Origin: Thalassotalea sp. PP2-459 | GTDB taxonomy: Bacteria; Pseudomonadota; Gammaproteobacteria; Enterobacterales; Alteromonadaceae | Assembly: GCF_001913705.1 (NCBI RefSeq) | Contig: NZ_MKQD01000034.1 | Span: 1 to 64,000 of the forward strand | DNA: 64,000 nt | Direction: 5' to 3' | In this document: positions 32,626 through 42,077 of the stretch, piece by piece | Layout of the letters: each line of letters opens with the position of its first letter | Numbering within the stretch: the stretch's first letter is position 1 | Notes under the pieces: model-generated | Seen by the model: the letters and a program-made list of their open reading frames with translations, nothing else | Told to the model about the DNA's origin: nothing | The model's database searches: none | Translations under genes and position numbers: made by a program

Positions 32626-34959
32626 TTATTTTTTTAGCTTGGCAAAGGCATCAGCAAAGGCATTTCCCATGGCGGCATTTTCTACCGGTTTCGGTTTTTT
32701 GTTGTGATGCTGTTGTTTCGCTTGGTGTTTACTTTTCGTGTTACTCTTCGGTGTATGAGTTGGCTGATATTTTTGTTTTGTAGGCGCAGATGCTTCATCT
32801 GTCAGTCGCATAGTAAGACTAATCCGTTTTCGTTCAACATCTACTTCCGTTACCTTAACTTTGACAATATCGCCTGCTTTTACCACATCGCGTGGGTCAG
32901 AAATAAACTTATTTGTGATTGCAGAAATATGCACTAAGCCGTCTTGGTGAACGCCTAAATCAACAAATGCACCAAAATTTGCCACATTAGACACTACGCC
33001 TTCAAGCACCATACCTACGTTCAAATCTTTGATTGATTCGACGCCTTCGGTAAAGGTGGCTGTTTTAAATTCAGGACGAGGATCTCGAGCTGGCTTTGCC
33101 AGTTCTTGCACCACATCTTTGACGGTAATATCACCGAATTTATCATCAACGAGCGACTGAAAATCAACTTTATTCGCTAATGCTTCTTCATTAAGTACTT
33201 GGTCTATCGAGGTATTTAGCTGAGCTACAATTTTATCTACAATAGGGTAGGTTTCAGGGTGAACGCCAGATGCATCTAATGGATTAATACCATCAGAAAT
33301 TCGTAAAAATCCAGCGGCTTGTTCGAAGGCCTTAGGGCCTAAACGTTCAACCGATTTGATATCTTTTCTACTGTTAAAACGACCGTGTGTATCTCGGTAT
33401 CGAATAACATTATTAGCAATGGTTTTATTTAACCCAGCCACTCTGGTAAGTAATGCCGCAGAGGCGCTGTTAATATCAACACCAACTGCGTTTACACAGT
33501 CTTCTATAACATTATCAAGGGCTTTACTCAGCTTACTTTGGCTCACATCATGTTGATATTGCCCTACGCCAATAGCTTTAGGGTCAATTTTAACTAATTC
33601 AGCCAAAGGATCTTGTAACCGACGAGCAATGGATACCGCCCCACGAATAGACACATCAATATCAGGAAATTCTGTCGCGGCAAGTTCAGAGGCTGAATAA
33701 ACAGAAGCACCTGCTTCGCTGACAATAATTTTTTTGATTTTTCCATCGCATGCTTTTACAACTTCACCTGCTAATTTATCGCTTTCTCTAGAGGCAGTGC
33801 CATTGCCGATGGCAATCAGATCAACTTTATATTGTCGCGCTAAATTAACCAGAGTGCGAATGGATTTATCCCAGTTATTTTGGGGCTCATGTGGGAAAAT
33901 AGTAGCGGTTTTTAGTAATTTTCCCGTTGCGTCTACCACCGCTATTTTACAGCCAGTTCTAAAGCCTGGGTCGATCCCCATTGTTACTTTTGGCCCAGCA
34001 GGCGCAGCCATTAATAAGTCTTTCAGGTTTTTAGCAAAAACAAGAATGGCTTCTTGCTCTGCTTTTTCACGTAAGGTGCCTAAAAACTCAGTTTCTAGTG
34101 ATTGACTAAATTTTACTTTCCATGCCATATGTACCACTTTGGTAAGAAATTTAGCTGCTGGCTGCGAAGATAAGTTGAGCTGATAATGCTCGGTAATAAT
34201 GTGTTCTGCTGAAGAATAGTGGCTGCTCTCTTGCTGTGGGTCTACGTCAAGCGATAAGCTTAAAAAGCCTTCGTTTCTACCTCGTAATAATGCTAATGCT
34301 CGATGTGAGGGAATTTTTACAATTTTTTCAGAATATTCGAAATAATCACGGTATTTAGCACCTTCTTTTTCTTTTTTCTTTAGCACCTTACTTTTTAAGT
34401 GCGCTTGTTTGGCAATTAATCTACGTAGTTTTGCCAGTAGTGCTGCGTCTTCGGCGAAGCGCTCGATTAGAATGTATATAGCTCCCTCTAACACCTTATC
34501 GGTATTTTCAAAACCTGCTGGAATATTAATGTACTGCTCTGCCTCTATTTCAGGGACGAGTTGCCATTGCTGAAACAATGCACTAGCTAAAGGTTCGAGG
34601 CCGGCTTCTATGGCGATTTGTCCTTTAGTTCTTCGTTTTGGTCGATAAGGGAGGTACAAATCTTCAAGACGTGTTTTGTTATCTGCATCAAGAATCGCCT
34701 GTCGCAGTGGTGGTGTTAACTTATCTTGTTGTTCAATATTGGTTAATATAACGTGTCTGCGTTCTTCGAGCTCTCGTAAATATTCAAGGCGTTGTGATAA
34801 GGTTCTAAGGTGTCCATCATCAAGCCCTTTGGTTGCTTCTTTTCTATATCGAGCAATGAAGGGGACGGTTGAACCATCATCAAGTAACGATATTGCGGCC
34901 GTTACTTGGTCTGTTTTTACATTGAGTTCTTGGGCAATTTTTGCAGCAATTGCAGACAT
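32626..34959 (-). CDS. tex: Tex-family RNA-binding transcriptional accessory protein
   Basis: 777 residues from the ATG at 34959 (open frame starts 20 codons earlier but this is not conserved). Domain order: N-terminal helical Tex_N (with VPFIARYRKEATKGLDD), YqgF-like RNase fold (MGIDPGFRTGCKIAVVDATG), tandem helix-hairpin-helix (LTRVAGLNKTIANNVIRYRD) and a C-terminal S1 RNA-binding domain (GMVLEGVVSNVANFGAFVDL, DGLVHISAI). Lysine-rich tail. Tex associates with RNA polymerase and nucleic acids and affects stress and virulence gene expression in several bacteria. Highly conserved; length agrees with E. coli YhgF. Confidence 0.95.
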   Translation of the reverse strand: MSAIAAKIAQELNVKTDQVTAAISLLDDGSTVPFIARYRKEATKGLDDGHLRTLSQRLEYLRELEERRHVILTNIEQQDKLTPPLRQAILDADNKTRLEDLYLPYRPKRRTKGQIAIEAGLEPLASALFQQWQLVPEIEAEQYINIPAGFENTDKVLEGAIYILIERFAEDAALLAKLRRLIAKQAHLKSKVLKKKEKEGAKYRDYFEYSEKIVKIPSHRALALLRGRNEGFLSLSLDVDPQQESSHYSSAEHIITEHYQLNLSSQPAAKFLTKVVHMAWKVKFSQSLETEFLGTLREKAEQEAILVFAKNLKDLLMAAPAGPKVTMGIDPGFRTGCKIAVVDATGKLLKTATIFPHEPQNNWDKSIRTLVNLARQYKVDLIAIGNGTASRESDKLAGEVVKACDGKIKKIIVSEAGASVYSASELAATEFPDIDVSIRGAVSIARRLQDPLAELVKIDPKAIGVGQYQHDVSQSKLSKALDNVIEDCVNAVGVDINSASAALLTRVAGLNKTIANNVIRYRDTHGRFNSRKDIKSVERLGPKAFEQAAGFLRISDGINPLDASGVHPETYPIVDKIVAQLNTSIDQVLNEEALANKVDFQSLVDDKFGDITVKDVVQELAKPARDPRPEFKTATFTEGVESIKDLNVGMVLEGVVSNVANFGAFVDLGVHQDGLVHISAITNKFISDPRDVVKAGDIVKVKVTEVDVERKRISLTMRLTDEASAPTKQKYQPTHTPKSNTKSKHQAKQQHHNKKPKPVENAAMGNAFADAFAKLKK

Positions 34960-35128
34960 TATGAGTTGTCCTATAGGGTAATTAGCGCTTTTTTCTATAT
35001 ATATGGGTGCAAATAACAATTTCTAGGCTATTGAGTAAATATCAGTGAATTTTTAAATGTCGTACATGCGATGTGATAAAGCCTAATAGCGCTTCTAATC
35101 GATAACTATTAGGCTATAAATCTAGCAA

Positions 35129-35695
35129 TTATTCCATCATATTATTATCAAGTGCTTTCACGGGGAAGCTTTTTGCAAAGGCTAGCACAGCATCTTTATT
35201 TGCTGAATTTGATTCAAACGCTAACATGCCACCGCTTTTTAATGAAACGGTTAGCTTTGTAGAGCCATCAGTGTGCTCTAAGCTTGCGTTGCGCCTTTGA
35301 ATACGAACTTTGTTGTTACTAGAGGTCATACCAAATTGTGCCAGAGCAGCAAAGGCAGATGCGGCAGCGCCAGTGTTTCCTGTTGTTAATGTGACTTGTA
35401 TGTATTGATCGTTATGATGATATTCACGTTCAATAATATTCATTCCCATGGCTGATTGGTGGGAAAGCTCATTACCAGAAAAATTGTTAATTTTATCTTT
35501 GAAAAAACTACTGATTTGATTGTTTTTTAATTGCTCAAGCTGTGTAACACACCAACGAGCCTCTTCTAGTGCGCCTTCAATATCTCCGCTTTCAAATAAG
35601 CTAGCTGCATTTTTGCAAAGCTTTGCTGGATCTTCATCATTCGCCATTGTGTTTAATGTGATTGTACAAAGTAGTAATGGGAGTAAGAGTTTCAT
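35129..35695 (-). CDS. Uncharacterised periplasmic protein
   Basis: 188 residues from the ATG at 35695 (AAGGATA before it). A clear signal peptide (MKLLLPLLLCTITLNTMAND), then a TPR-like helical pair (KLCKNAASLFESGDIEGALE, EARWCVTQLEQL) with two cysteines, and a beta-rich C-terminal part containing an Ala/Gly-rich stretch (GNTGAAASAFAALAQFG). I do not recognise a family. It is a stand-alone gene, divergent from the lipoprotein phosphodiesterase. Confidence 0.6.
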   Translation of the reverse strand: MKLLLPLLLCTITLNTMANDEDPAKLCKNAASLFESGDIEGALEEARWCVTQLEQLKNNQISSFFKDKINNFSGNELSHQSAMGMNIIEREYHHNDQYIQVTLTTGNTGAAASAFAALAQFGMTSSNNKVRIQRRNASLEHTDGSTKLTVSLKSGGMLAFESNSANKDAVLAFAKSFPVKALDNNMME

Positions 35696-35890
35696 GGTAA
35701 ATATCCTTATAAAATAATTAATATGAAGTGTATGAAAAATACACAAGAATTAATAGCGTATCCATGAGTTATTTTAGTGGTGTTTCTATGTTAATGACAT
35801 TTCTAGGGTCGAGATGACCACTGAAGAAGATGAAAGAAAAAAAGGCAGATATCGCGTTGTTGATAGGTAATACTTTGTGTCTTCATTTAA

Positions 35891-35930
35891 TTGTCATGAA
35901 ATTGTCACGTTTTTATCTTTCTAGTGTCAT
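35891..35930 (+). promoter_or_regulatory. Pho box (PhoB site)
   Basis: TTGTCAT (35891-35897), GAAA, TTGTCAC (35902-35908) is the 7-4-7 direct repeat of the PhoB consensus CTGTCAT-AWAW-CTGTCAY, with the first T in place of C in both halves. A third half, GTGTCAT at 35924-35930, is in exact 22-base phase. AT-rich bases with TATAAA-like elements follow, and the lipoprotein phosphodiesterase begins at 35989. Phosphate-starvation control is strongly suggested. Confidence 0.7.
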
Positions 35931-35950
35931 CAAAAAATATAAAAATATAT

Positions 35951-35964
35951 CTGGTCTAGACCAG
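35951..35964. promoter_or_regulatory. Palindrome CTGGTCTAGACCAG near transcript start
   Basis: A perfect 14-base palindrome 24 bases before the start codon and near the likely transcript start of the Pho-box promoter. Its core TGGTCTAGACCA equals the known operator core of GntR/HutC-type regulators such as DasR and NagR. It could be a repressor site for such a regulator, or a 5' mRNA hairpin. Confidence 0.5.
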
Positions 35965-35988
35965 TTGTGTTTTTATATAGAGGAAATT

Positions 35989-37956
35989 ATGAACTTTACA
36001 AAGAAAGAACTTAAGAAAGCAATTGCTTGCATTTGGGGCTTATCAGCTCTTGTGTTGGTAGGTTGTAATGATAGTGAGACTCAGCAAACTTCAATTATTA
36101 CAGCGGATAAAGATCCAGAGAAAAGGGTGCTAGTTATTGGTATTGATGGTCTGATGTATGACTATATTGATGATATAGATAATGTTGATATGAATGAACC
36201 GGTGCTACAGCACTTTCCACGATTAAGCATTTCAAAAGCACTTGCTGGAGGTTACCTAGGTACTCAGAGCCACCAAGCTAGCTCGTCGGGACCATCTTGG
36301 TCAACAATTTTAACTGGGACATGGGTTGATGGACACTCAATAAGTTCGAATAATAACCAGCCAGCCAAAACGAAGACTGTTTTTGAATATCTTCACAACG
36401 CCGATAGCACTATTGATATGGCAAGTTTTGCAGCATGGTCTCCAATAAATACAGGCCATGCTGCTAATGGAATGCCGTTACTTAAGCAACGCGCTGATGG
36501 TAGCGCAAGACCAAGTAATATGTCAGTTGATGAGTTTATCGCCACAAAATTAGTAAACGAACTAAAGGATGAAGATTCAAATTTAGATTTTATCTTCACT
36601 CACCTAGATGAAATTGATGGTGCTGGGCATACGTGTGGATGGTGTACGTCATATGAGGAAGTACTGTCTAAAATTGATAACTTATTAGGTCAAGTTTTAG
36701 ACGCTGTTGAATACAGAGAATCAAACCTAAATGAACAATGGTTAGTTTTAGTTGTTTCTGATCATGGTCATGTTAAAACTGGTGGTCATGGTGGGGATTC
36801 TATTGAAGAACGTACTTCGGTTATCGGAACAAATAAACCAGATTTAATGAATGAACTGTTTGCCAATAACTCGAGCGTATTTTCACTAGCTAGTGAAGAG
36901 CAAAATGTACTGATGGGATACCCTGGAATAACTGCGATAGTTCCGACTGTGTTGCATTATTTAGGCTATGAACTCAACGCTGAACATCAATTTTCTAGTC
37001 CTTCGTTGATTGGAAACGTTGGTTTAAAAAATAGTTACATACAAACAGAACAACCACTTTCAACAAGTGTTACGAATAAAATAAGTTGGCGTGCAACATC
37101 CGATGTTAATACGGTTAGTATTTTTAGGGGAGATGAGAAAATAGCAGAAGTTTCTGCTAGTGACGAATCATTTGAAGATATAATCACCTTGGATATTTTA
37201 CCTGAAGGAGATCATCATCTTGCTTATACATTAAAGCCAAATACTGGGAATAGCATTACGGCTTGGACAAAGTTTGCAATAGGTGAGGCAGCATCTGTTG
37301 ATACTGTGCTTGAAGATGTTGCGGAACATGTTAGCTTTCAAGAGAGTATTTCTCCATTTAGTTTTATTTCAAACAATGCAGATTCTGTGATTTATGAAAA
37401 AGGCCCTTTTGATTCAGGCAAAGCGCTCCGTATCAATAGAGATGATGGCTATTTGACAACTCCAATTTCATTCCAGGATGTTACACAGAGAACCTTGGGA
37501 TTTTGGTTGAAAGTAAACGGTGAAATTACAAGTGATCCTAACGTGATTTCAAATAAAAACTGGGATAGTGGTAGTAATCCAGGATTTACAATTGCCATTA
37601 CAAATTCCAGTTTAAAATTGAATATAGGTGACGGTGTAAACCGATCTGATATTTCATTACCTTATACCAAAGATACATGGATATTTGTTGTTGCAAGCTT
37701 TGATCTGATAAACAATGAAATAGCGTTATATATTCAAGATCCAAATTTAGGGTTTCAAGAAAGTAAATCTTCTTCATCTAATGTTGCATCGTTAGCCTCA
37801 GAGTTTCCGTTGAACATAGCTGAGGGTGGTGATGGCGATTATAACCTCAATTCCATCATAGATATATCAATGGCTGATTTGTTAATTTTTAATCGAGTAT
37901 TAGCGAATAATGAGGCGAGAGCTTTGTCGAATATTGAAACTAGAGTGAGTTTTTAA
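35989..37956 (+). CDS. Lipoprotein type I phosphodiesterase/nucleotide pyrophosphatase with LamG-like domain
   Basis: 655 residues from the ATG at 35989 (GAGGAAAT before it); the open frame runs 53 codons further up through the Pho box and is not coding there. Lipobox LVLVGC with C26. The alkaline-phosphatase-superfamily core (about 40-330) shows metal and nucleophile motifs: RVLVIGIDGLMYDY, SSGPSWSTILTGTW, THLDEIDGAGHTCGW and VSDHGHVKTGGHGG. A beta domain follows, then a concanavalin/LamG-like C-terminal domain (about 465-650). It likely cleaves phosphodiesters or pyrophosphates at the surface to scavenge phosphate, consistent with the upstream Pho box. Exact substrate unknown. Confidence 0.8.
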   Translation: MNFTKKELKKAIACIWGLSALVLVGCNDSETQQTSIITADKDPEKRVLVIGIDGLMYDYIDDIDNVDMNEPVLQHFPRLSISKALAGGYLGTQSHQASSSGPSWSTILTGTWVDGHSISSNNNQPAKTKTVFEYLHNADSTIDMASFAAWSPINTGHAANGMPLLKQRADGSARPSNMSVDEFIATKLVNELKDEDSNLDFIFTHLDEIDGAGHTCGWCTSYEEVLSKIDNLLGQVLDAVEYRESNLNEQWLVLVVSDHGHVKTGGHGGDSIEERTSVIGTNKPDLMNELFANNSSVFSLASEEQNVLMGYPGITAIVPTVLHYLGYELNAEHQFSSPSLIGNVGLKNSYIQTEQPLSTSVTNKISWRATSDVNTVSIFRGDEKIAEVSASDESFEDIITLDILPEGDHHLAYTLKPNTGNSITAWTKFAIGEAASVDTVLEDVAEHVSFQESISPFSFISNNADSVIYEKGPFDSGKALRINRDDGYLTTPISFQDVTQRTLGFWLKVNGEITSDPNVISNKNWDSGSNPGFTIAITNSSLKLNIGDGVNRSDISLPYTKDTWIFVVASFDLINNEIALYIQDPNLGFQESKSSSSNVASLASEFPLNIAEGGDGDYNLNSIIDISMADLLIFNRVLANNEARALSNIETRVSF

Positions 37957-38322
37957 GGGAGGGTAAGAGAAGTGATCTATAGCACTAGAACACTTCTCAG
38001 TTCTATGGCCTATTTCAATAATTACGCTGCAAATTTATTGTAAAAATCAGCAAAAGCATACTATGACTTAAATTATCTTAGCATCTTCATGCGCTTTCGG
38101 CGGGACAGGTTTCAAGCGTATTTAAACGTTAATGAACATTTTTGTGTTTTATATTTTGCGCTATTGCATCGCGTTCCTTTATTAAATAATTCATATAAAG
38201 ACGATATATGTATAATTTGAGCAATTACACTATTCACTAGAAAACACCCCAAATATGGGTATAATCAAGCGATTAATAATCACACAGTGTTATCTTACAC
38301 AAGTGGCATGAAGGTAATAAAA
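37957..38322. other. Gene-free stretch before MFS gene
   Basis: GAGAAGTG (37967-37974) and CACTTCTC (37991-37998) can form an eight-base stem after the phosphodiesterase stop, with no T run. A TATAAT at 38260-38265 may be a -10 element for the MFS gene. I see no other feature in these 366 bases. Confidence 0.4.
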
Positions 38323-39918
38323 ATGCGCGCTAAAGAGTACTTATTTCACCATCCGGTTGCTTTTTGGCTAGGGTGTTTGTTGATTACTTTAGGCGTACTT
38401 TCTCATATTCCAATGTTTATTCATGCGGCCCACATGAATTACCAGATGGCTGGCATGATGATGGATAGCACCATGCTGATTGGCATGGCATTGATTCCAT
38501 TTGGTTTAGCATTGGCTTGTTATGGCTTAATGCCTCGCTTAGCAACATTAAGGGTAAATAACAGCACTGAGGAAATTCAGTTTCATGTTGCTGATAATAG
38601 CCCACTCAATGCAGAACATATTAAATTAGTGATAGCGCTATTAGTCGCAGTAATTGTTGATGTAATGAAGCCTGCTACATTAGGGTTTGTTATGCCAGGC
38701 ATGACTGATGAATACCAAATAAACAGTGAGACCGTGGGAACCTTAGCACTTGTTGCCTTGACAGGAACAGCTATTGGTTCAGTTTTGTGGGGCAGAATGG
38801 CAGATCTATTGGGTCGTCGTGCTGCTATTCTACTCTCAGCATTAATGTTTATAGGTACAGCCATTTGTGGTGCGATGCCGAGTTTTCAGTGGAACCTTAT
38901 TATGTGTTTTTTAATGGGTTTATCTGCAGGTGGCTTATTACCTATAACATTCACCTTAATGGCTGAAATGGTACCTGCTCATCATCGAGGTTGGTTACTT
39001 GTTGCACTGGGCGGTATTGGTACTTCTGCAGGTTATTTGCTCGCGTCAGGTGCTGCTGCATTACTTGAACCATTATTTAGTTGGCGAGCACTTTGGCTTT
39101 TAGGTTTACCAACAGGGCTTATTGTTATTATTTTCAATAAATACATCCCAGAATCCCCACGTTTTTTAGCAAATATGGGTTTGATCAATCAAGCAAAAGC
39201 GGTATTAACTAAATACAATGGCGAACTTGATGAGCCCAAACCTAAGAAAACGTTGTCGGTAAAAAGTGAAGAAATTGAATCAAGTACCTTATCTCAAATG
39301 ATGAGAGGACCATATGCTTTAATTACACTAGCACTTATTGGCACTGGCGTAGCGTGGGGGGTTGCCAATTTTGGCTTTTTGTTATGGTTACCGACGAATT
39401 TGCGTGAAATGGGTATGAGTGCTCAAGCGACTAATCAGTTGTTAGCACAATCAGGTTTATTTGCGCTACCAGGTATTCTGATGGTTGTATGGCTTTATCA
39501 CCGATGGAGCAGTATCAAAACGTTAGTACTTTTTGTTACGTTAACGGCACTCAGTTTAAGTTTGTTTATCATTGGCGATATACTTGATCAACTTAATAGT
39601 ACCGTGATCATTACTTCAACAGTGTTGCTATTAATCAGCAGTAGCGGCGTTATCGCCATGTTAATTCCCTACGCAGCGGAAATTTATCCTGTACAGCACC
39701 GCGGTATAGGGGCAGGTCTAATTGCAGCAAGCTCTAAATTTGGCGGAATAGTTGGCGCATTACTCGGTGTTCTGGGATTATTTGAACAATTAGGGGTATC
39801 TGCTTTCACGATTGCAGTTCCATTAGTATTGTGCGCTATCGTTCTTACTAAAAATGGGATAGATACCCGCGGACGTCGCCTAGAAGATATACATTTAGCG
39901 TTTGTTAATCGCACTTAG
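38323..39918 (+). CDS. MFS transporter with N-terminal two-helix extension
   Basis: 531 residues from the ATG at 38323, which has AAGGTAA before it; the frame opens with a GTG at 38287. Two extra helices (about 12-30 and 46-66) precede the 12-helix carrier. The MFS signature between helices 2 and 3 is GRMADLLGRRAAILL, and helix 5/6 has YIPESPRFLA, a feature of the sugar/organic-acid transporter group. The N-terminal His/Met-rich loop (HAAHMNYQMAGMMMDST) is unusual and could bind metal. The substrate is not determined. It is a single gene. Confidence 0.85.
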   Translation: MRAKEYLFHHPVAFWLGCLLITLGVLSHIPMFIHAAHMNYQMAGMMMDSTMLIGMALIPFGLALACYGLMPRLATLRVNNSTEEIQFHVADNSPLNAEHIKLVIALLVAVIVDVMKPATLGFVMPGMTDEYQINSETVGTLALVALTGTAIGSVLWGRMADLLGRRAAILLSALMFIGTAICGAMPSFQWNLIMCFLMGLSAGGLLPITFTLMAEMVPAHHRGWLLVALGGIGTSAGYLLASGAAALLEPLFSWRALWLLGLPTGLIVIIFNKYIPESPRFLANMGLINQAKAVLTKYNGELDEPKPKKTLSVKSEEIESSTLSQMMRGPYALITLALIGTGVAWGVANFGFLLWLPTNLREMGMSAQATNQLLAQSGLFALPGILMVVWLYHRWSSIKTLVLFVTLTALSLSLFIIGDILDQLNSTVIITSTVLLLISSSGVIAMLIPYAAEIYPVQHRGIGAGLIAASSKFGGIVGALLGVLGLFEQLGVSAFTIAVPLVLCAIVLTKNGIDTRGRRLEDIHLAFVNRT

Positions 39919-40348
39919 AAGCAATTATACCATGCAACCTCAGCAGCCAAAATTGATGTACATGGGTGAAGTATCAATACAAATAGGCTTATCAATTAAA
40001 GCTATTTGATTTTATTAAGAAAAGGGCTGTTCATAAAAACTAGCAGGAATGGATGATATAGAGTGAATGGCGCGATAGATATTGAGGTTTGAATCTGCTT
40101 AAAGAAGCCAAAGCGTTAAGCGCATCCTTGTCGATTCTTAAGGGAGTTATTATTTGCTATCAATATTCAAACCATTCTATTCAAGATATTGCTCTACTTG
40201 CAATACTATCGTAACGTGTTAATTTCTATTCTTAATTGACCGATCTATTTGTTGGCGGAGCTGATAAACGCTTACTCGGCTTCGCTTTTTACGCATACAA
40301 TGTAAGCACATACTGACCCGCTGTCGCGGTGTTTTATAAGGATATCAA
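39919..40348. other. Gene-free stretch
   Basis: GGTTTGAAT (40086-40094) is matched by ATTCAAACC (40165-40173), an inverted pair 70 bases apart with no obvious coding frame between. Short open frames with stops on the minus strand look like noise. Near the end TAAGGATATCAAG provides the ribosome site for the DUF2059 gene. Nothing else recognised in 430 bases. Confidence 0.4.
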
Positions 40349-40819
40349 GTGAAAAAACGTTTAATACTACCATTAATATTATCTACATTGTCATTACCTA
40401 CCATGGCACAAGAAAAACCCATCGATGAACTTTTCAGTGTTATGGCAATGGAAAAGCAAATGGCGGGTGGGTTTGAAGCAATGCTACCTGTGATTGATCA
40501 AATGACTGCTAAATTTAAATTAGATAGTAAAGGCAAGGCAGAGCTTAAAGAAATATTTCGTACTTGGTATAACGAAGATATTGATCGTACAAAGATGATA
40601 AATGAAATGAAGAAACTGTATTCACAAGCATTTACCGCCGATGAACTTAGCGAAATTATCAGTTTTTATAAGACGCCTATCGGTCAAAAATTTTTAGAAA
40701 CATCACCGAAATTAATGCAACTTGGCGCTCAAATAGGTATGCAAGAGGCACAATCTAAACAAGTTAAGCTTATGGAACGTGTGCAACCTTTTTTAGAAAA
40801 GCACGGTATTAAACGGTAA
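40349..40819 (+). CDS. DUF2059 family secreted protein
   Basis: 156 residues from a GTG start with AAGGATATCAA before it. The signal peptide is MKKRLILPLILSTLSLPTMA. The mature part contains the DUF2059 helical motif (about 70-135: YNEDIDRTKMINEMKKLYSQ, AFTADELSEIISFYKTPIGQ, KFLETSPKLM). The function of this family is unknown; it is probably periplasmic. A stand-alone gene with the dispersed repeat copy 2 about 95 bases downstream. Confidence 0.85.
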   Translation: MKKRLILPLILSTLSLPTMAQEKPIDELFSVMAMEKQMAGGFEAMLPVIDQMTAKFKLDSKGKAELKEIFRTWYNEDIDRTKMINEMKKLYSQAFTADELSEIISFYKTPIGQKFLETSPKLMQLGAQIGMQEAQSKQVKLMERVQPFLEKHGIKR

Positions 40820-40912
40820 GCAAATCTATCAGATTATAGAAAACTTTACGTTATCTAGTTTTTCAACGAATGAGGTAACGTAAAGACTTTAAGCATTCAT
40901 TGTTAGATTGTA

Positions 40913-40966
40913 ATACCAAAGCGTTTAATTCTCGCTGAATGACCGAATATTTATGCGAATTGGTAT
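40913..40966 (+). repeat. Dispersed intergenic repeat, copy 2
   Basis: Bases 40918-40966 match 44-92 exactly over 49 positions. This copy is bounded by ATACCAA (40913-40919) and TTGGTAT (40960-40966), seven-base terminal inverted repeats, giving a 54-base unit. It sits alone in the 331-base gap between the DUF2059 gene and the next ORF, where I see no other feature. Confidence 0.75.
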
Positions 40967-41150
40967 AATGTACTTTATTTGTCTGTTTCTGCAACGCTGT
41001 TAAGTTGAGCATAATCCCAAACGTGCATCCATTTTCAAATTAGATTGAGAATCATCACATTAACAATGCCTGTAATAACATAATAGTTGCCGTTTATCCT
41101 GTCAAAAGCTATTTTCTGATGAAATAAATCTACAAATTGATGAATATAAA

Positions 41151-41777
41151 ATGCATACGTTACCTATTCTATCTTTCCTGATCGCTTGTACGCTATCATT
41201 AACGGCTACAGCTAATGATGTAAGTCCTGTTACCATAAATAAAACAGCCAATATTCCACTTTTAGATGGCCACTGTGATAGTACTGAATGGCGAGGAGCA
41301 ACGTTGTTGCAACTACCTGCAAATATTAATATTCATTTAATGCAGAATGAGCATTCGGTATTTATATGCGCACAAGGAAAAGCTGAAGATTACACTGTTC
41401 TCGATTTGTATATAGAGCATTTTGACACGAAAACACTATATAATTTACACGCCTCAGCTCAGCTTCTAGAGCGAAGATTAATTGAACAACAGTGGAGCCA
41501 ATCTGATTTTTGGAATCATAAAGAATGGGCTGGATTTTGGGTGCCTTATGCCGGTGAAGAATCTTCTGAAGATGGGAAACGAACAAAATTTCTCACTGGG
41601 TCAGCGAGAGAAATTCAAGTGTTAAAGAAAAAGTTTTCCGGTGATGCGTGGCAGATGATGGTTGAAATTAGTGGTATTTATCAAAACGGTAAATATGGAG
41701 CTAGTTTTACCTATCCTAAAAATGCGATAGATACAAATAGATCAACGTGGGCAACATTCTCATTTTTAACTCATTAA
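41151..41777 (+). CDS. Uncharacterised secreted protein
   Basis: 208 residues with a signal peptide (MHTLPILSFLIACTLSLTAT, cleaved near ANA). The mature part begins with a short beta domain (PLLDGHCDSTEWRGATLLQL, then HLMQNEHSVFICAQGKAED) that resembles the opening of CBM9/DOMON-like sugar- or haem-binding domains, and continues with Trp-rich segments (SDFWNHKEWAGFWVPY). The resemblance is only in pattern; no family can be assigned. A single gene with a weak ribosome site. Confidence 0.6.
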   Translation: MHTLPILSFLIACTLSLTATANDVSPVTINKTANIPLLDGHCDSTEWRGATLLQLPANINIHLMQNEHSVFICAQGKAEDYTVLDLYIEHFDTKTLYNLHASAQLLERRLIEQQWSQSDFWNHKEWAGFWVPYAGEESSEDGKRTKFLTGSAREIQVLKKKFSGDAWQMMVEISGIYQNGKYGASFTYPKNAIDTNRSTWATFSFLTH

Positions 41778-41940
41778 TCGTGTAAAGCTTGTTAAATTTT
41801 ATCATCGTGGTGTGAAAAAAATTAATTTTTTACTCACAAAAAATTTACATTATATTTAAATTTTTTGAAAATACATGTCAGTTTTTTTTACAGATACCTC
41901 AATTTCTTCTTGACGATTAAAAGTTGATTAAATTTTAATT

Positions 41941-42015
41941 GTATATATTACAGTATATTACAGTATATTACGCGAGGTGTTGATGAAGTCTTACGATCTG
42001 GTCTGATGATTGCTT
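41941..42015 (+). promoter_or_regulatory. Sigma-54 promoter with 10-base tandem repeats upstream
   Basis: TGGTCTGATGATTGCTT at 41999-42015 fits the RpoN spacing exactly (GG at 42000-42001, GC at 42012-42013) with a perfect -12 TTGC and a degenerate -24 (TGGTCTG). The predicted start is near 42025, about 53 bases before the PEP-CTERM gene. Upstream, CAGTATATTA is repeated at 41951 and 41961, preceded by GTATATATTA at 41941: a 10-base period, possible activator contacts. The rest of the 300-base gap (41778-42077) is very AT-rich and featureless. Confidence 0.6.
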
Positions 42016-42077
42016 TGTTGTATATTAGTACAATATTGGAATGATATTGACGTTGTAACTTTAAGATGGATGTTCAA

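Noticed and set aside
38287-38322. GTG-started extension of the MFS transporter
   Set aside because: The ATG at 38323 has a proper ribosome site and the extension has no transporter-like sequence.
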